From contig JAZUHH010000007.1 in the NCBI GenBank assembly GCA_045641625.1, forward strand, positions 1 to 10,774: 10,774 nucleotides of DNA. The letters run 5' to 3'. Source of the stretch: UBA1723 sp045641625 (GTDB lineage Bacteria > Bacteroidota > Bacteroidia > Bacteroidales > Paludibacteraceae). The position numbers and the translations under genes are program-made. The notes beneath the pieces are model-generated. The model did no database searches and was not told where the DNA came from. It saw only the letters and a list, made by a program, of their open reading frames with translations. This document shows, piece by piece, positions 1-6,111 of the stretch (its first letter is position 1; each line of letters starts with the position of its first letter).

Positions 1-261
1 AAAGTCCATTATGGAACGCTTGGTAATCAGCTTATGCAAGCCGATATACTTGTATTTCTCCAAATAGTCAATGTCCAAAGTTTTAGTGCGCCCTTTCTGT
101 CCGGACATGAAGTTGAACGCGTTGCCAGCGCCTGCACTAACCGCCACTGTATAGGGAAAGCTGACACTATGGTCAAGGAAACAATCCAAAACCCCGGCAG
201 TAAAGACTCCGCGCATTCCACCGCCCTCCAACACCAAAGCGCATTTAGAAAAATCGAACAT
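1..261 (-). CDS. Patatin-like phospholipase, N-terminal part (gene runs off the left edge)
   Basis: The first 87 codons of a minus-strand gene are present; the 3' part lies outside the window. The protein opens with a short beta-strand and the oxyanion-hole motif of patatin-like hydrolases (LVLEGGGMRGVFTAGVLD, residues 9-26, GGGxRG at 13-18). The nucleophile elbow follows at residues 40-44, reading A-V-S-A-G, with Ser42 as the predicted nucleophile of the Ser-Asp dyad. The family consensus is G-x-S-x-G, so the first Gly is Ala here. The stretch ending in SGQKGR (residues 50-55) resembles the YjjU branch of bacterial patatin-like proteins, which are cytoplasmic and presumed to be lipid acyl hydrolases of unknown substrate. 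No signal peptide is visible. The catalytic Asp would lie beyond the window. The start ATG at 259-261 is supported by a promoter about 35 nt upstream. Confidence 0.85.
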   Translation of the reverse strand, partial: MFDFSKCALVLEGGGMRGVFTAGVLDCFLDHSVSFPYTVAVSAGAGNAFNFMSGQKGRTKTLDIDYLEKYKYIGLHKLITKRSIMDF

Positions 262-295
262 ATAACCAGACTTTAATCTTTTTGATAACTGAATG

Positions 296-326
296 CAAAG
301 ATAGTACAAAGTTTAATGTTTGCAAA
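296..326 (-). promoter_or_regulatory. Bacteroidetes-type promoter for the patatin-like gene
   Basis: On the minus strand TTTG (323-326) is followed after exactly 19 nt by TATCTTTG (296-303). This matches the Bacteroidetes primary sigma factor consensus TTTG-N(about 19)-TAnnTTTG. Transcription would begin roughly 30 nt before the ATG at 261. This is the best promoter match in the window. Confidence 0.75.
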
Positions 327-341
327 TGTATCTATTATAAA

Positions 342-371
342 AATAGTCCGGACTTGACAGTCCAGACTATT
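342..371 (-). terminator. Rho-independent terminator of the GH43 gene
   Basis: Arms 342-354 and 359-371 form a 13-bp stem around the tetraloop 355-358. The only imperfect pair becomes a G-U wobble in minus-strand RNA. Reading on the minus strand, the stem runs into a U-rich stretch (complement of 335-343). It starts about 30 nt after the GH43 stop codon (402-404). Confidence 0.8.
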
Positions 372-401
372 CAAAAATTAGTAAAACACTTATGAAAAAG
401 C

Positions 402-2639
402 CTATAAGACAACTTTAATTGTCTCTATTTGATTCTTAACCACATAGACACCCGGTGCGAATCCTTTAGACCTTAAGAGTTCGGCAATCTGGTCAATGCT
501 CATGTCTCCTTCAATGTCAAGGTCTCCGATCTTTTGACCAAGAGAACTGTAGATGTCAAATGCTCCTGAATATGTAGAAGCCTCAACAACATTCAAAGAT
601 GCAGGATTGTACTTTTCGAATGTTATACGGTCAATGTTCACCCAAGACTTCTCTATAGTAAGCTTAAGCCTAGAGATTCCGGCAGGCAGATTGATTCTGT
701 TCTTCTGCGCGAACTCCCTATATGTGTCCCAAGCTCCTGTCGAACCGATTTCAATATCCAGACTTTCACCTGTTTCAGTAGAAAGCGACGCATGAATTGT
801 TCCTGGCTCGACCTCGCCTTCCTCGCTTGCTCTTACTGAAACAACATAGTCGCCAGCCTCCTCAACATCCACGAAATAGTTCAGCCATTCACCCTTCTCG
901 CAGTAACCGATGGAATAACCTTCAACCTCGTCCGAAGCATAGACATCAACACCGTCCTTGCGGTACTCTCCTCCGCGGTTCTGCCTGTCTATGTCGTAAT
1001 AAGAAACCTTGTTGCCTCCCAGGTCATAGTTCTCAGCCTCCAGCACTCCGGGTATTTTCACTGCCGCTCCAAGATAAGGCTCTATCGGTTCCGGCTCCTT
1101 TACTGCGCCAAGATAAATCTCGTCATAGGCATCTTCTCCCACCTTGAACCAATCGAAATCCACATAACCTCCGGCTGACTGCGTTGCATAGTTGAACAGT
1201 CCGAACTTATAGCCTGCAAACATTCCAAGAGTATATGGCAACGGTATCTCATTGCCTATTGACTTCCAGTCATTGCCGTTTGTGCTATAGAAGAACGAAG
1301 CCCTGTCTCTTGTAAAGTCAAAGTCAATACGCATATACGCTGTAGTTCCGCTAAATGGAACGGAAGCGATCTTTCTGTTAGTCTTATACTGGACGAAGTT
1401 CAGAGAACCGTATCTTTTCTCGATTCCGACAAAACCGAACGAGTCCTGCAATGCACAAAGTCCGGCAATGTCTCCGTCCTTCATTCCTGTCACATCCATA
1501 GCCGCACGACCGGAACACTTAGGTCCGAATGTGCGCTGAGTAAGTGTGTTCTTTGCCCAATACAGCGACTGGTCAACTCTTCCTGTCTTTATTCTGAAGA
1601 AACCCGGTCTGTCAGTCAGGCTCCAATGCGAGTTGTCAGGATTGTGGTTCCACTGCCATTCCAAAGGGAACTCCGGCTTTTCGAAATCGTCCGAAGTCAC
1701 CATTCCGTATCCTGCATCCACAGCGTTTGGAAGTTCTATCGTGCGAGGTGCCTTGCTTCCGAAGTTAGGCCAGCCGTTCTCCCAATTCACGGGTATAAGC
1801 CAAGGAATACGTCCTACTCCTCCGCTGTCTCGGAACAGCATGGCATACCACTTCCCGTCAGGAGTGTCAAAGATGCTTCCCTGAGCCACTCCATTCTCCT
1901 GAAGGGCTATCCTTCCCTCGTAATTGCCTTTCAGCGAACTTGAACGGAACACAAGCTCTGTTCTGCAGCTTCCATTTGGCCAGGAGATTGCGAAAAGGTA
2001 ATACTTGCCGTCCACCTTTTCCATGTGGGCACCCTCCATCTTTACAATATAGCCGTTGGCTTTTGTTGTCTGGTCAAGCGGAATGTTGAGTTTTGTCACT
2101 CCGTTCTTTACACTCTTCAAATCGGAATTCAGTTCGACAACATTGAACTCTCCGCCACCGTATATTATATAGGCCTTGTCGTCATCGTCAAAGAAAAGCG
2201 AAGGGTCATGGTAAAATGGCAGACGAACCTCGTCCCATGTTCCATTCTCTATGTCATCGGTAGAATATAGATGCGTCTTTCCCGTTGTGTATGAAGGAGT
2301 AAGAATATAATACTTGTCTTTGTGCTTTCTTAGTGAGGAAGCCCACGAACCTTTTCCATAGGCATGCTTCCCGCTGTTCAGATTCTGGTTGTCTCCGTTG
2401 TCAAGAATCTGGTAGGCATAGTTCACAGTTCTCCAGTTAGACAAATCCGTAGATTTCATGACAGGTACTCCCGGAGCGCAATGCATTGTCGTGCTCACCA
2501 TGTAGTAGTTGTCTCCGTCTCTCAGCATCGAGACATCGGGAACGTCAGAATAAATTATCGGGTTCGATACTGTCTCGGCATTTGCCACAGAGACCATCGT
2601 TCCCAATCCTGCGATTAGTTTTAGTAGTGTGTGTTTCAT
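402..2639 (-). CDS. Secreted GH43 glycosidase (beta-xylosidase/alpha-L-arabinofuranosidase type) with C2 sandwich, CBM6 and C-terminal sorting domain
   Basis: A 745-residue exported enzyme predicted to remove xylose or arabinose from plant hemicellulose. Residues 1-21 are a signal peptide ending VANA-E. Residues about 25-310 form the five-bladed GH43 domain. Its three catalytic acids are visible: base Asp35 (DVPD), pKa-modulating Asp145 (FYHDPSLFF) and acid Glu202 (MEGAHM). The STTMH segment at 49-53 is typical of Bacteroidetes GH43 members. Residues about 315-500 match the GH43 C-terminal beta-sandwich (C2/DUF1349-like). Residues about 527-677 are a CBM6, starting PGVLEAENYD and containing GEWLNYFVDV at 583-592. 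Residues about 680-745 (IYSSLGQKI, GVYVVK) resemble a type IX secretion sorting domain, implying surface display or release. The gene stands alone, with no SusC/D or other carbohydrate genes next to it here. Substrate specificity and GH43 subfamily cannot be fixed by eye. Confidence 0.9.
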   Translation of the reverse strand: MKHTLLKLIAGLGTMVSVANAETVSNPIIYSDVPDVSMLRDGDNYYMVSTTMHCAPGVPVMKSTDLSNWRTVNYAYQILDNGDNQNLNSGKHAYGKGSWASSLRKHKDKYYILTPSYTTGKTHLYSTDDIENGTWDEVRLPFYHDPSLFFDDDDKAYIIYGGGEFNVVELNSDLKSVKNGVTKLNIPLDQTTKANGYIVKMEGAHMEKVDGKYYLFAISWPNGSCRTELVFRSSSLKGNYEGRIALQENGVAQGSIFDTPDGKWYAMLFRDSGGVGRIPWLIPVNWENGWPNFGSKAPRTIELPNAVDAGYGMVTSDDFEKPEFPLEWQWNHNPDNSHWSLTDRPGFFRIKTGRVDQSLYWAKNTLTQRTFGPKCSGRAAMDVTGMKDGDIAGLCALQDSFGFVGIEKRYGSLNFVQYKTNRKIASVPFSGTTAYMRIDFDFTRDRASFFYSTNGNDWKSIGNEIPLPYTLGMFAGYKFGLFNYATQSAGGYVDFDWFKVGEDAYDEIYLGAVKEPEPIEPYLGAAVKIPGVLEAENYDLGGNKVSYYDIDRQNRGGEYRKDGVDVYASDEVEGYSIGYCEKGEWLNYFVDVEEAGDYVVSVRASEEGEVEPGTIHASLSTETGESLDIEIGSTGAWDTYREFAQKNRINLPAGISRLKLTIEKSWVNIDRITFEKYNPASLNVVEASTYSGAFDIYSSLGQKIGDLDIEGDMSIDQIAELLRSKGFAPGVYVVKNQIETIKVVL

Positions 2640-2671
2640 TACATATTAGATTAAGTATTCTTCTACGCCTA

Positions 2672-2679
2672 CAAAACTA
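2672..2679 (-). promoter_or_regulatory. Possible -7 box of the GH43 promoter
   Basis: TAGTTTTG on the minus strand fits TAnnTTTG and lies 33 nt before the ATG. The nearest upstream TTTG (2692-2695) is only 12 nt away instead of about 19, so the -33 element is unconvincing. The promoter may be weak or activator-dependent, as is common for carbohydrate genes; that last point is inference. Confidence 0.4.
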
Positions 2680-2720
2680 TATGAATGCGGACAAACGACT
2701 TTGGAATAATCAATCAAACG

Positions 2721-2748
2721 AAAAGGCGGGAAATATATCTCGCCTTTT
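2721..2748 (-). terminator. Terminator of the rlhA-FKBP-membrane protein operon
   Basis: AAAAGGCG (2721-2728) pairs with CGCCTTTT (2741-2748) around a 12-nt loop. Because the stem ends in A and T runs it can work in both directions. On the minus strand it lies about 50 nt after the stop of the 78-residue ORF and closes that operon ahead of the GH43 promoter. Confidence 0.75.
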
Positions 2749-2800
2749 TGTTACCGTTGTCCATGTATTTTATGGTATATATTCTGTTCTGACAAGCTTC

Positions 2801-3037
2801 CTACTTGTTTGCATTGTTCTGTCGAATATACTCTTTCAAGCCCTGCTCAAGAATCTGTTCTGGGCTCTGGTTGCTGTTTGGGTCAACCTTTATCTTTATT
2901 GTGTTTCCCTCAACCTCTATATTGTTTTGTTTTGGCTCTGGCTCAGATTGCAAGTCACCCAGCACCACGTAATTGAAGAACAATATGGCTACCATCAGCA
3001 ATATCAGAAGCCATTGCAACTTATTGTCCGGTTTCAT
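2801..3037 (-). CDS. Small single-span membrane protein of unknown function
   Basis: A 78-residue protein with a short charged N-terminus (MKPDNK) and one strong hydrophobic helix at residues about 9-27 (LLILLMVAILFFNYVVLG). A hydrophilic C-terminal tail follows (Glu, Asn and Gln rich, 28-78), probably in the periplasm. The helix is longer and less signal-like than a cleavable signal peptide, so an N-terminal anchor is likely; the lack of a lipobox Cys argues against a lipoprotein. It is the last gene of the rlhA-FKBP operon, starting 21 nt after the FKBP stop. A purine-rich stretch (AAGGGAAAAAG) precedes the ATG. I recognise no family. Its reality rests on operon position, sensible composition and the terminator just downstream. 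Confidence 0.65.
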   Translation of the reverse strand: MKPDNKLQWLLILLMVAILFFNYVVLGDLQSEPEPKQNNIEVEGNTIKIKVDPNSNQSPEQILEQGLKEYIRQNNANK

Positions 3038-3058
3038 ACTTTTTCCCTTTTGATTTGT

Positions 3059-3460
3059 CTAATTTACCTTTACTAACTCTATTTCGAAGATCAGTGCAGA
3101 GTTCCCGGGAATTCCCTGCTCGCCCCTCTTTCCATAGCCTGCTTCAGACGGGATATAGATCACCCACTTGTCACCCTCCCTCATTTCGGGTATGGCTATC
3201 TGCCAGCCCTCTATGAGCTCCCTCAATCGGAATGCGTCCGGGTATCCCTGGGCTGTATTGTCATCGAACACGTAGCCGTTCACAAGCGATCCCTTGTAAT
3301 AGACCGACACGACATTCGCGCTGCGGGCCTCCTTGCCGCTGCCTTCATTGATAACCTTGTAGCATACTCCTTTGGCGAGAGTCCTCACTCCATCTTCGAG
3401 CGCCATATTCTTTATGAACGCTTCATTTTCAGCTTTGTATTTGTTCTTGTCAATCTTCAT
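3059..3460 (-). CDS. FKBP-type peptidyl-prolyl cis-trans isomerase (cytoplasmic)
   Basis: A 133-residue protein from the ATG at 3458-3460, catalysing cis-trans isomerisation of Xaa-Pro bonds. After a lysine/glutamate-rich N-terminal stretch of about 35 residues comes one complete FKBP domain. Key pocket residues are present: Tyr54 (VYYKG), Phe65-Asp66 (GYVFDD), Trp86 (IEGWQIA), Tyr109 (EAGYGKRG) and Phe125 (LIFEIELV). There is no signal peptide or lipobox, unlike many exported Bacteroidetes FKBPs, so a cytoplasmic location is likely. The chosen start lies 2 nt after the rlhA stop, giving translational coupling. An in-frame ATG at 3496 would add 12 residues (MRQMRNDNNWLE) and overlap rlhA by 34 nt; those residues are merely the rlhA tail read in another frame, so I disfavour it. 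A second gene, for a membrane protein, follows 21 nt downstream. Confidence 0.88.
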   Translation of the reverse strand: MKIDKNKYKAENEAFIKNMALEDGVRTLAKGVCYKVINEGSGKEARSANVVSVYYKGSLVNGYVFDDNTAQGYPDAFRLRELIEGWQIAIPEMREGDKWVIYIPSEAGYGKRGEQGIPGNSALIFEIELVKVN

Positions 3461-3462
3461 TT

Positions 3463-5283
3463 CTAACCAATTATTGTCATTTCGCATTTGTCGCACTCGA
3501 ACTTCAGGCGCAGACGCTGTCCCTGAGGTGTCACAAGATAGAACGGTTCACGGAAACTCAACGCAGGGTTCTCCTTCCTACACATTCCGAGAGTATGACG
3601 GATACAGTGATGGCAACGCATAAGTTCTATCTCGCTTTCGTGAGTTTTTTCGAAACTATATGCCACCTGACAGCCTCCGCTCACCTCGCTTACAAAGTCA
3701 TGAGCCAGCTTGTTATGCACATTTGCAAGATAGCTTGTCGGAAGAGCAAATTTTGGGGTGCTGTTCCCTGCACATTCGTTTTCAGATGCTCTTTGTGGAC
3801 AAAAGGCCTCAAGCTTTTCGATTAGCAGACGCTTTACTCCTGCAAGTGTGGAGTTCGGGATAAACCATACGGACTCCATCTCCACCTTGTTTACTGTGAA
3901 GTTTGTTCCTCCCGTCTTTCTAAGTGTCCTTTCGATGTTCTGCCTTGCCATTTCGGGGTTCTGAGGTGCCTGCTTGTCTATCTCCTGAACAATCGAGACC
4001 TCCCGGTCGCCGCATACAGCCGTGAACCTTATTCCATTCTCGGTATCTGCCAGAGAAATGTCTATCGGCAGAACTCTGAGCATGTTGTCCTTGGCAAGAG
4101 CGTCCTCGAACACCTTGTCGAAGTTTCGGTAAAGCTCGACTCCCTTGGGAATAGATGTTCCGGGCGAGACATATATTACTCCAGCCTCCGCCTTCTCAGC
4201 CCTGAAGCCCTTTGGCTCCCCGTTCCTGTCAGTATATGTGAATCCGTCTCCGTTGGCAAGTGCGATGTTGCTTTCCACAAGGACCTTGGAGCCCTGCTGA
4301 CCCAGACATCTGCCTATATATTCGCCTTTTGACTTCGGAGAGTCTATGCTTGCGATGTCCTGTCTTGTGCCGGAGAGGTTATAGTCCGTAAATCCTCTGT
4401 TAAAAGATTTCTCGAGGCAAGGTGTGAACGAAGGCACGCTTGTTCCGCGGCTTGCCCGCCTGTATTCGGGATGCCTTGCCAATATCTCGTCTATCTTTGC
4501 CCTGTAATATGCAGTCACATTCTTGACATAGCTTATGTCTTTCAGTCTGCCCTCTATCTTGAACGAAGACACTCCAGCCAGAATCAGCTGCTCAAGCCAG
4601 TCCTCGGCACGGAAATCCTTCAGTGACAAGAGATGCTTGTCCCTGCATATCAGCTTTCCGTCCGCATCCTCGAGCGAATATGGAAGTCTGCACGGCTGGG
4701 CACATTCGCCACGGTTCGCGCTTCGGTTCATGAGCCTCTCGCTCAAGTAGCACTGTCCGCTGTAGCAGACGCACAACGCTCCGTGGATGAAGGTTTCGAG
4801 CCTTACACTTGACTCTTTTGCAATCTCCCTTATTTGGTCGAGCGAAGATTCTCGAGCCACAACCACCTGCTCGAATCCGCAGTTTTCCAGGAACTTGACC
4901 TTCTCTGGTGTGCGGTTGTTCATCTGAGTGCTGGCATGGATTGGTATCTGCGGCATTCGTCCCTGCCTCTTGAGCTGAACCAAAGAGAAATCCTGGGTTA
5001 TGAGCGCGTCAACACCTATATCATATAGTGTGGATGCCATGTCCAGAGCCTGCTGAACCTCCTCGTCCGTCAGTATTGTGTTCAGGGCGACGTAAACCTT
5101 GGCTCCGAACAAGTGCGCGTATCTCACGACCTCGGCAATGTCGTCATACGAGTTCGACGCAACAGCCCTGGCAGAGAAAGAAGGTCCGCCTATATAGACC
5201 GCGTCGGCCCCTGCGTTGATCGCTGCCTTGGCATGGTCCTTGGACTTTGCCGGAGATAAAAGCTCTATGCTGTTTCTTGTCAT
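3463..5283 (-). CDS. rlhA: U32 family protein, RlhA-type 23S rRNA 5-hydroxycytidine synthase
   Basis: A 606-residue U32 protein. The N-terminal TIM-barrel-like part starts IELLSPA (6-12) with AGADAVYIGG (24-33). The U32 signature ETFIHGALCVCYSGQCYLS sits at 163-181, and with RGECAQPCR (191-199) it supplies four conserved cysteines, Cys171, Cys178, Cys194 and Cys198, expected to bind an iron-sulfur cluster. A DUF3656-like segment spans about 370-490. The C-terminus has a second cysteine set: CHHC-x7-C at 557-568 and CDKC at 597-600, ending CEMTIIG. Length, DUF3656 region and this tail resemble E. coli RlhA (YdcP), which hydroxylates C2501 of 23S rRNA, more than the shorter tRNA enzyme TrhP (YegQ). 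U32 members are often labelled peptidases or collagenases; that label is probably wrong here. It is the first gene of a three-gene operon with a strong promoter. The paralogue-level assignment is by eye. Confidence 0.8.
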   Translation of the reverse strand: MTRNSIELLSPAKSKDHAKAAINAGADAVYIGGPSFSARAVASNSYDDIAEVVRYAHLFGAKVYVALNTILTDEEVQQALDMASTLYDIGVDALITQDFSLVQLKRQGRMPQIPIHASTQMNNRTPEKVKFLENCGFEQVVVARESSLDQIREIAKESSVRLETFIHGALCVCYSGQCYLSERLMNRSANRGECAQPCRLPYSLEDADGKLICRDKHLLSLKDFRAEDWLEQLILAGVSSFKIEGRLKDISYVKNVTAYYRAKIDEILARHPEYRRASRGTSVPSFTPCLEKSFNRGFTDYNLSGTRQDIASIDSPKSKGEYIGRCLGQQGSKVLVESNIALANGDGFTYTDRNGEPKGFRAEKAEAGVIYVSPGTSIPKGVELYRNFDKVFEDALAKDNMLRVLPIDISLADTENGIRFTAVCGDREVSIVQEIDKQAPQNPEMARQNIERTLRKTGGTNFTVNKVEMESVWFIPNSTLAGVKRLLIEKLEAFCPQRASENECAGNSTPKFALPTSYLANVHNKLAHDFVSEVSGGCQVAYSFEKTHESEIELMRCHHCIRHTLGMCRKENPALSFREPFYLVTPQGQRLRLKFECDKCEMTIIG

Positions 5284-5309
5284 AATCGTACTGTATAATT
5301 TAACCGGAG

Positions 5310-5339
5310 CAAAATTACATATTATTTCCCATCCCCAAA
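5310..5339 (-). promoter_or_regulatory. Bacteroidetes-type promoter of the rlhA operon
   Basis: On the minus strand TTTG (5336-5339), then 18 nt, then TAATTTTG (5310-5317), a full match to the TTTG / TAnnTTTG pattern. The -7 box ends 26 nt before the rlhA ATG (5281-5283), giving a leader of roughly 20 nt. Confidence 0.7.
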
Positions 5340-5353
5340 AGCCCTGAAAGACA

Positions 5354-5389
5354 AAAGTCGCGGCCGGATTCCACTCCGGTCACGACTTT
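5354..5389 (-). terminator. Terminator of the protease / secreted-protein unit
   Basis: AAAGTCG (5354-5360) pairs with CGACTTT (5383-5389). Inside it, CCGGA (5364-5368) pairs with TCCGG (5375-5379), with a 3x3 internal loop and a 6-nt apical loop. Minus-strand RNA leaves the stem into a U-rich run (UUUUGUCUUU). It lies about 30 nt after the stop of the 223-residue gene. Confidence 0.75.
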
Positions 5390-5418
5390 CCTGCTGTTAT
5401 TCATTTCAGTGAGCGACT

Positions 5419-6090
5419 TTATTTCTTGTCTCTGGTGTTGTTGTACTCGACAATCAGAGTTGAAAGGCCGTTCGAATCTCCTGTCTTGATTCTCGACTTG
5501 AAGAATGACTCGATAAAAGGATAACCCTTTGAGTTCAGCTGGTCCAGCATTGTCTTGTTGTCCTGGAAAAGCTTTGTGAAGAAAGCAACGCACGCCTTCT
5601 TGGTAAGTTTTGAGATTCCAGGAATCTGCACTGCGTAATCCCAATCCTCGTTCTGGACGTAATACTTGTACTCGTATGTTGTTCCCGTGTTCGGGTTATA
5701 GTTTGAAACTATGATAAGGTAAAGGGAAGTAGGCGCGTCAACCAAACACTCCGCCCAACCTATCTTGTTCTTGCTGAGCTTCAAGTTTCCCTTGACCCAC
5801 TGCGAGTGGCTCACTGCATGGAAGCACTTCCACTTTGTTCCAAGCTCAGTCGGTGCGTCCGAGTAGTACAACTGAAAGAAGTCTATCTTGTCCTGTTCAA
5901 GCTCCAATCGGTCGCCGCCGCTGACAAGCTTGTACTTCAAGTCCTTTCCGAAGATCTTGGTGTCGATGTCTGCGCACTCGATCTTGTCTCCGCTTACCAG
6001 CTGGATGACTCCGGGAGTATCCTTTGCAGATGCTCCGATGAAGCCTGCGATGGAAAATGCCACAGAAATAAGTAAGTTTTTCAATTTCAT
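5419..6090 (-). CDS. Secreted protein of unknown function, partner of the upstream protease
   Basis: A 223-residue protein with a clear type I signal peptide (MKLKNLLISVAFSIAGFIGASA, cleavage near residue 22). The mature part begins with a small beta-rich segment, GVIQLVSGDKIECADID (27-43) to KDLKYKLVSGGDRLELEQDKIDFF (49-72). That pattern is similar in style to Bacteroidetes proteins in which a strand pair around a G-D-x-I turn precedes an I/L-D-F element. Further strands lie at 98-148 (rich in Tyr, with NYNPNTGTTYEYKYYV), and a helical C-terminal part runs at 162-200. Three cysteines remain in the mature protein (39, 89, 115), plus Cys167. No catalytic motif is seen. It starts 21 nt after the stop of the serine protease gene with no promoter between, so the two are almost certainly co-transcribed and it probably works in the same periplasmic or surface pathway. 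The function is unknown. Confidence 0.75.
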   Translation of the reverse strand: MKLKNLLISVAFSIAGFIGASAKDTPGVIQLVSGDKIECADIDTKIFGKDLKYKLVSGGDRLELEQDKIDFFQLYYSDAPTELGTKWKCFHAVSHSQWVKGNLKLSKNKIGWAECLVDAPTSLYLIIVSNYNPNTGTTYEYKYYVQNEDWDYAVQIPGISKLTKKACVAFFTKLFQDNKTMLDQLNSKGYPFIESFFKSRIKTGDSNGLSTLIVEYNNTRDKK

Positions 6091-6111
6091 AGCCGATTAT
6101 AATTTTAATTG

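Noticed and set aside
2486..3076. 196-codon plus-strand ORF
   Set aside because: It lies opposite the GH43 start, the operon terminator, the membrane protein gene and the FKBP end. Its translation is Leu/Val/Cys-rich with no domain logic, and it crosses a terminator hairpin.
3461..3496. Upstream FKBP start at 3496
   Set aside because: The extra 12 codons lie wholly over the rlhA end and around its stop, and their residues do not look like an FKBP N-terminus. The ATG 2 nt after the rlhA stop is the more natural coupled start.
3463..5283. Annotation as a secreted collagenase
   Set aside because: There is no signal peptide and no protease catalytic motif. The Cys pattern and C-terminal tail fit the RNA-hydroxylating U32 branch.
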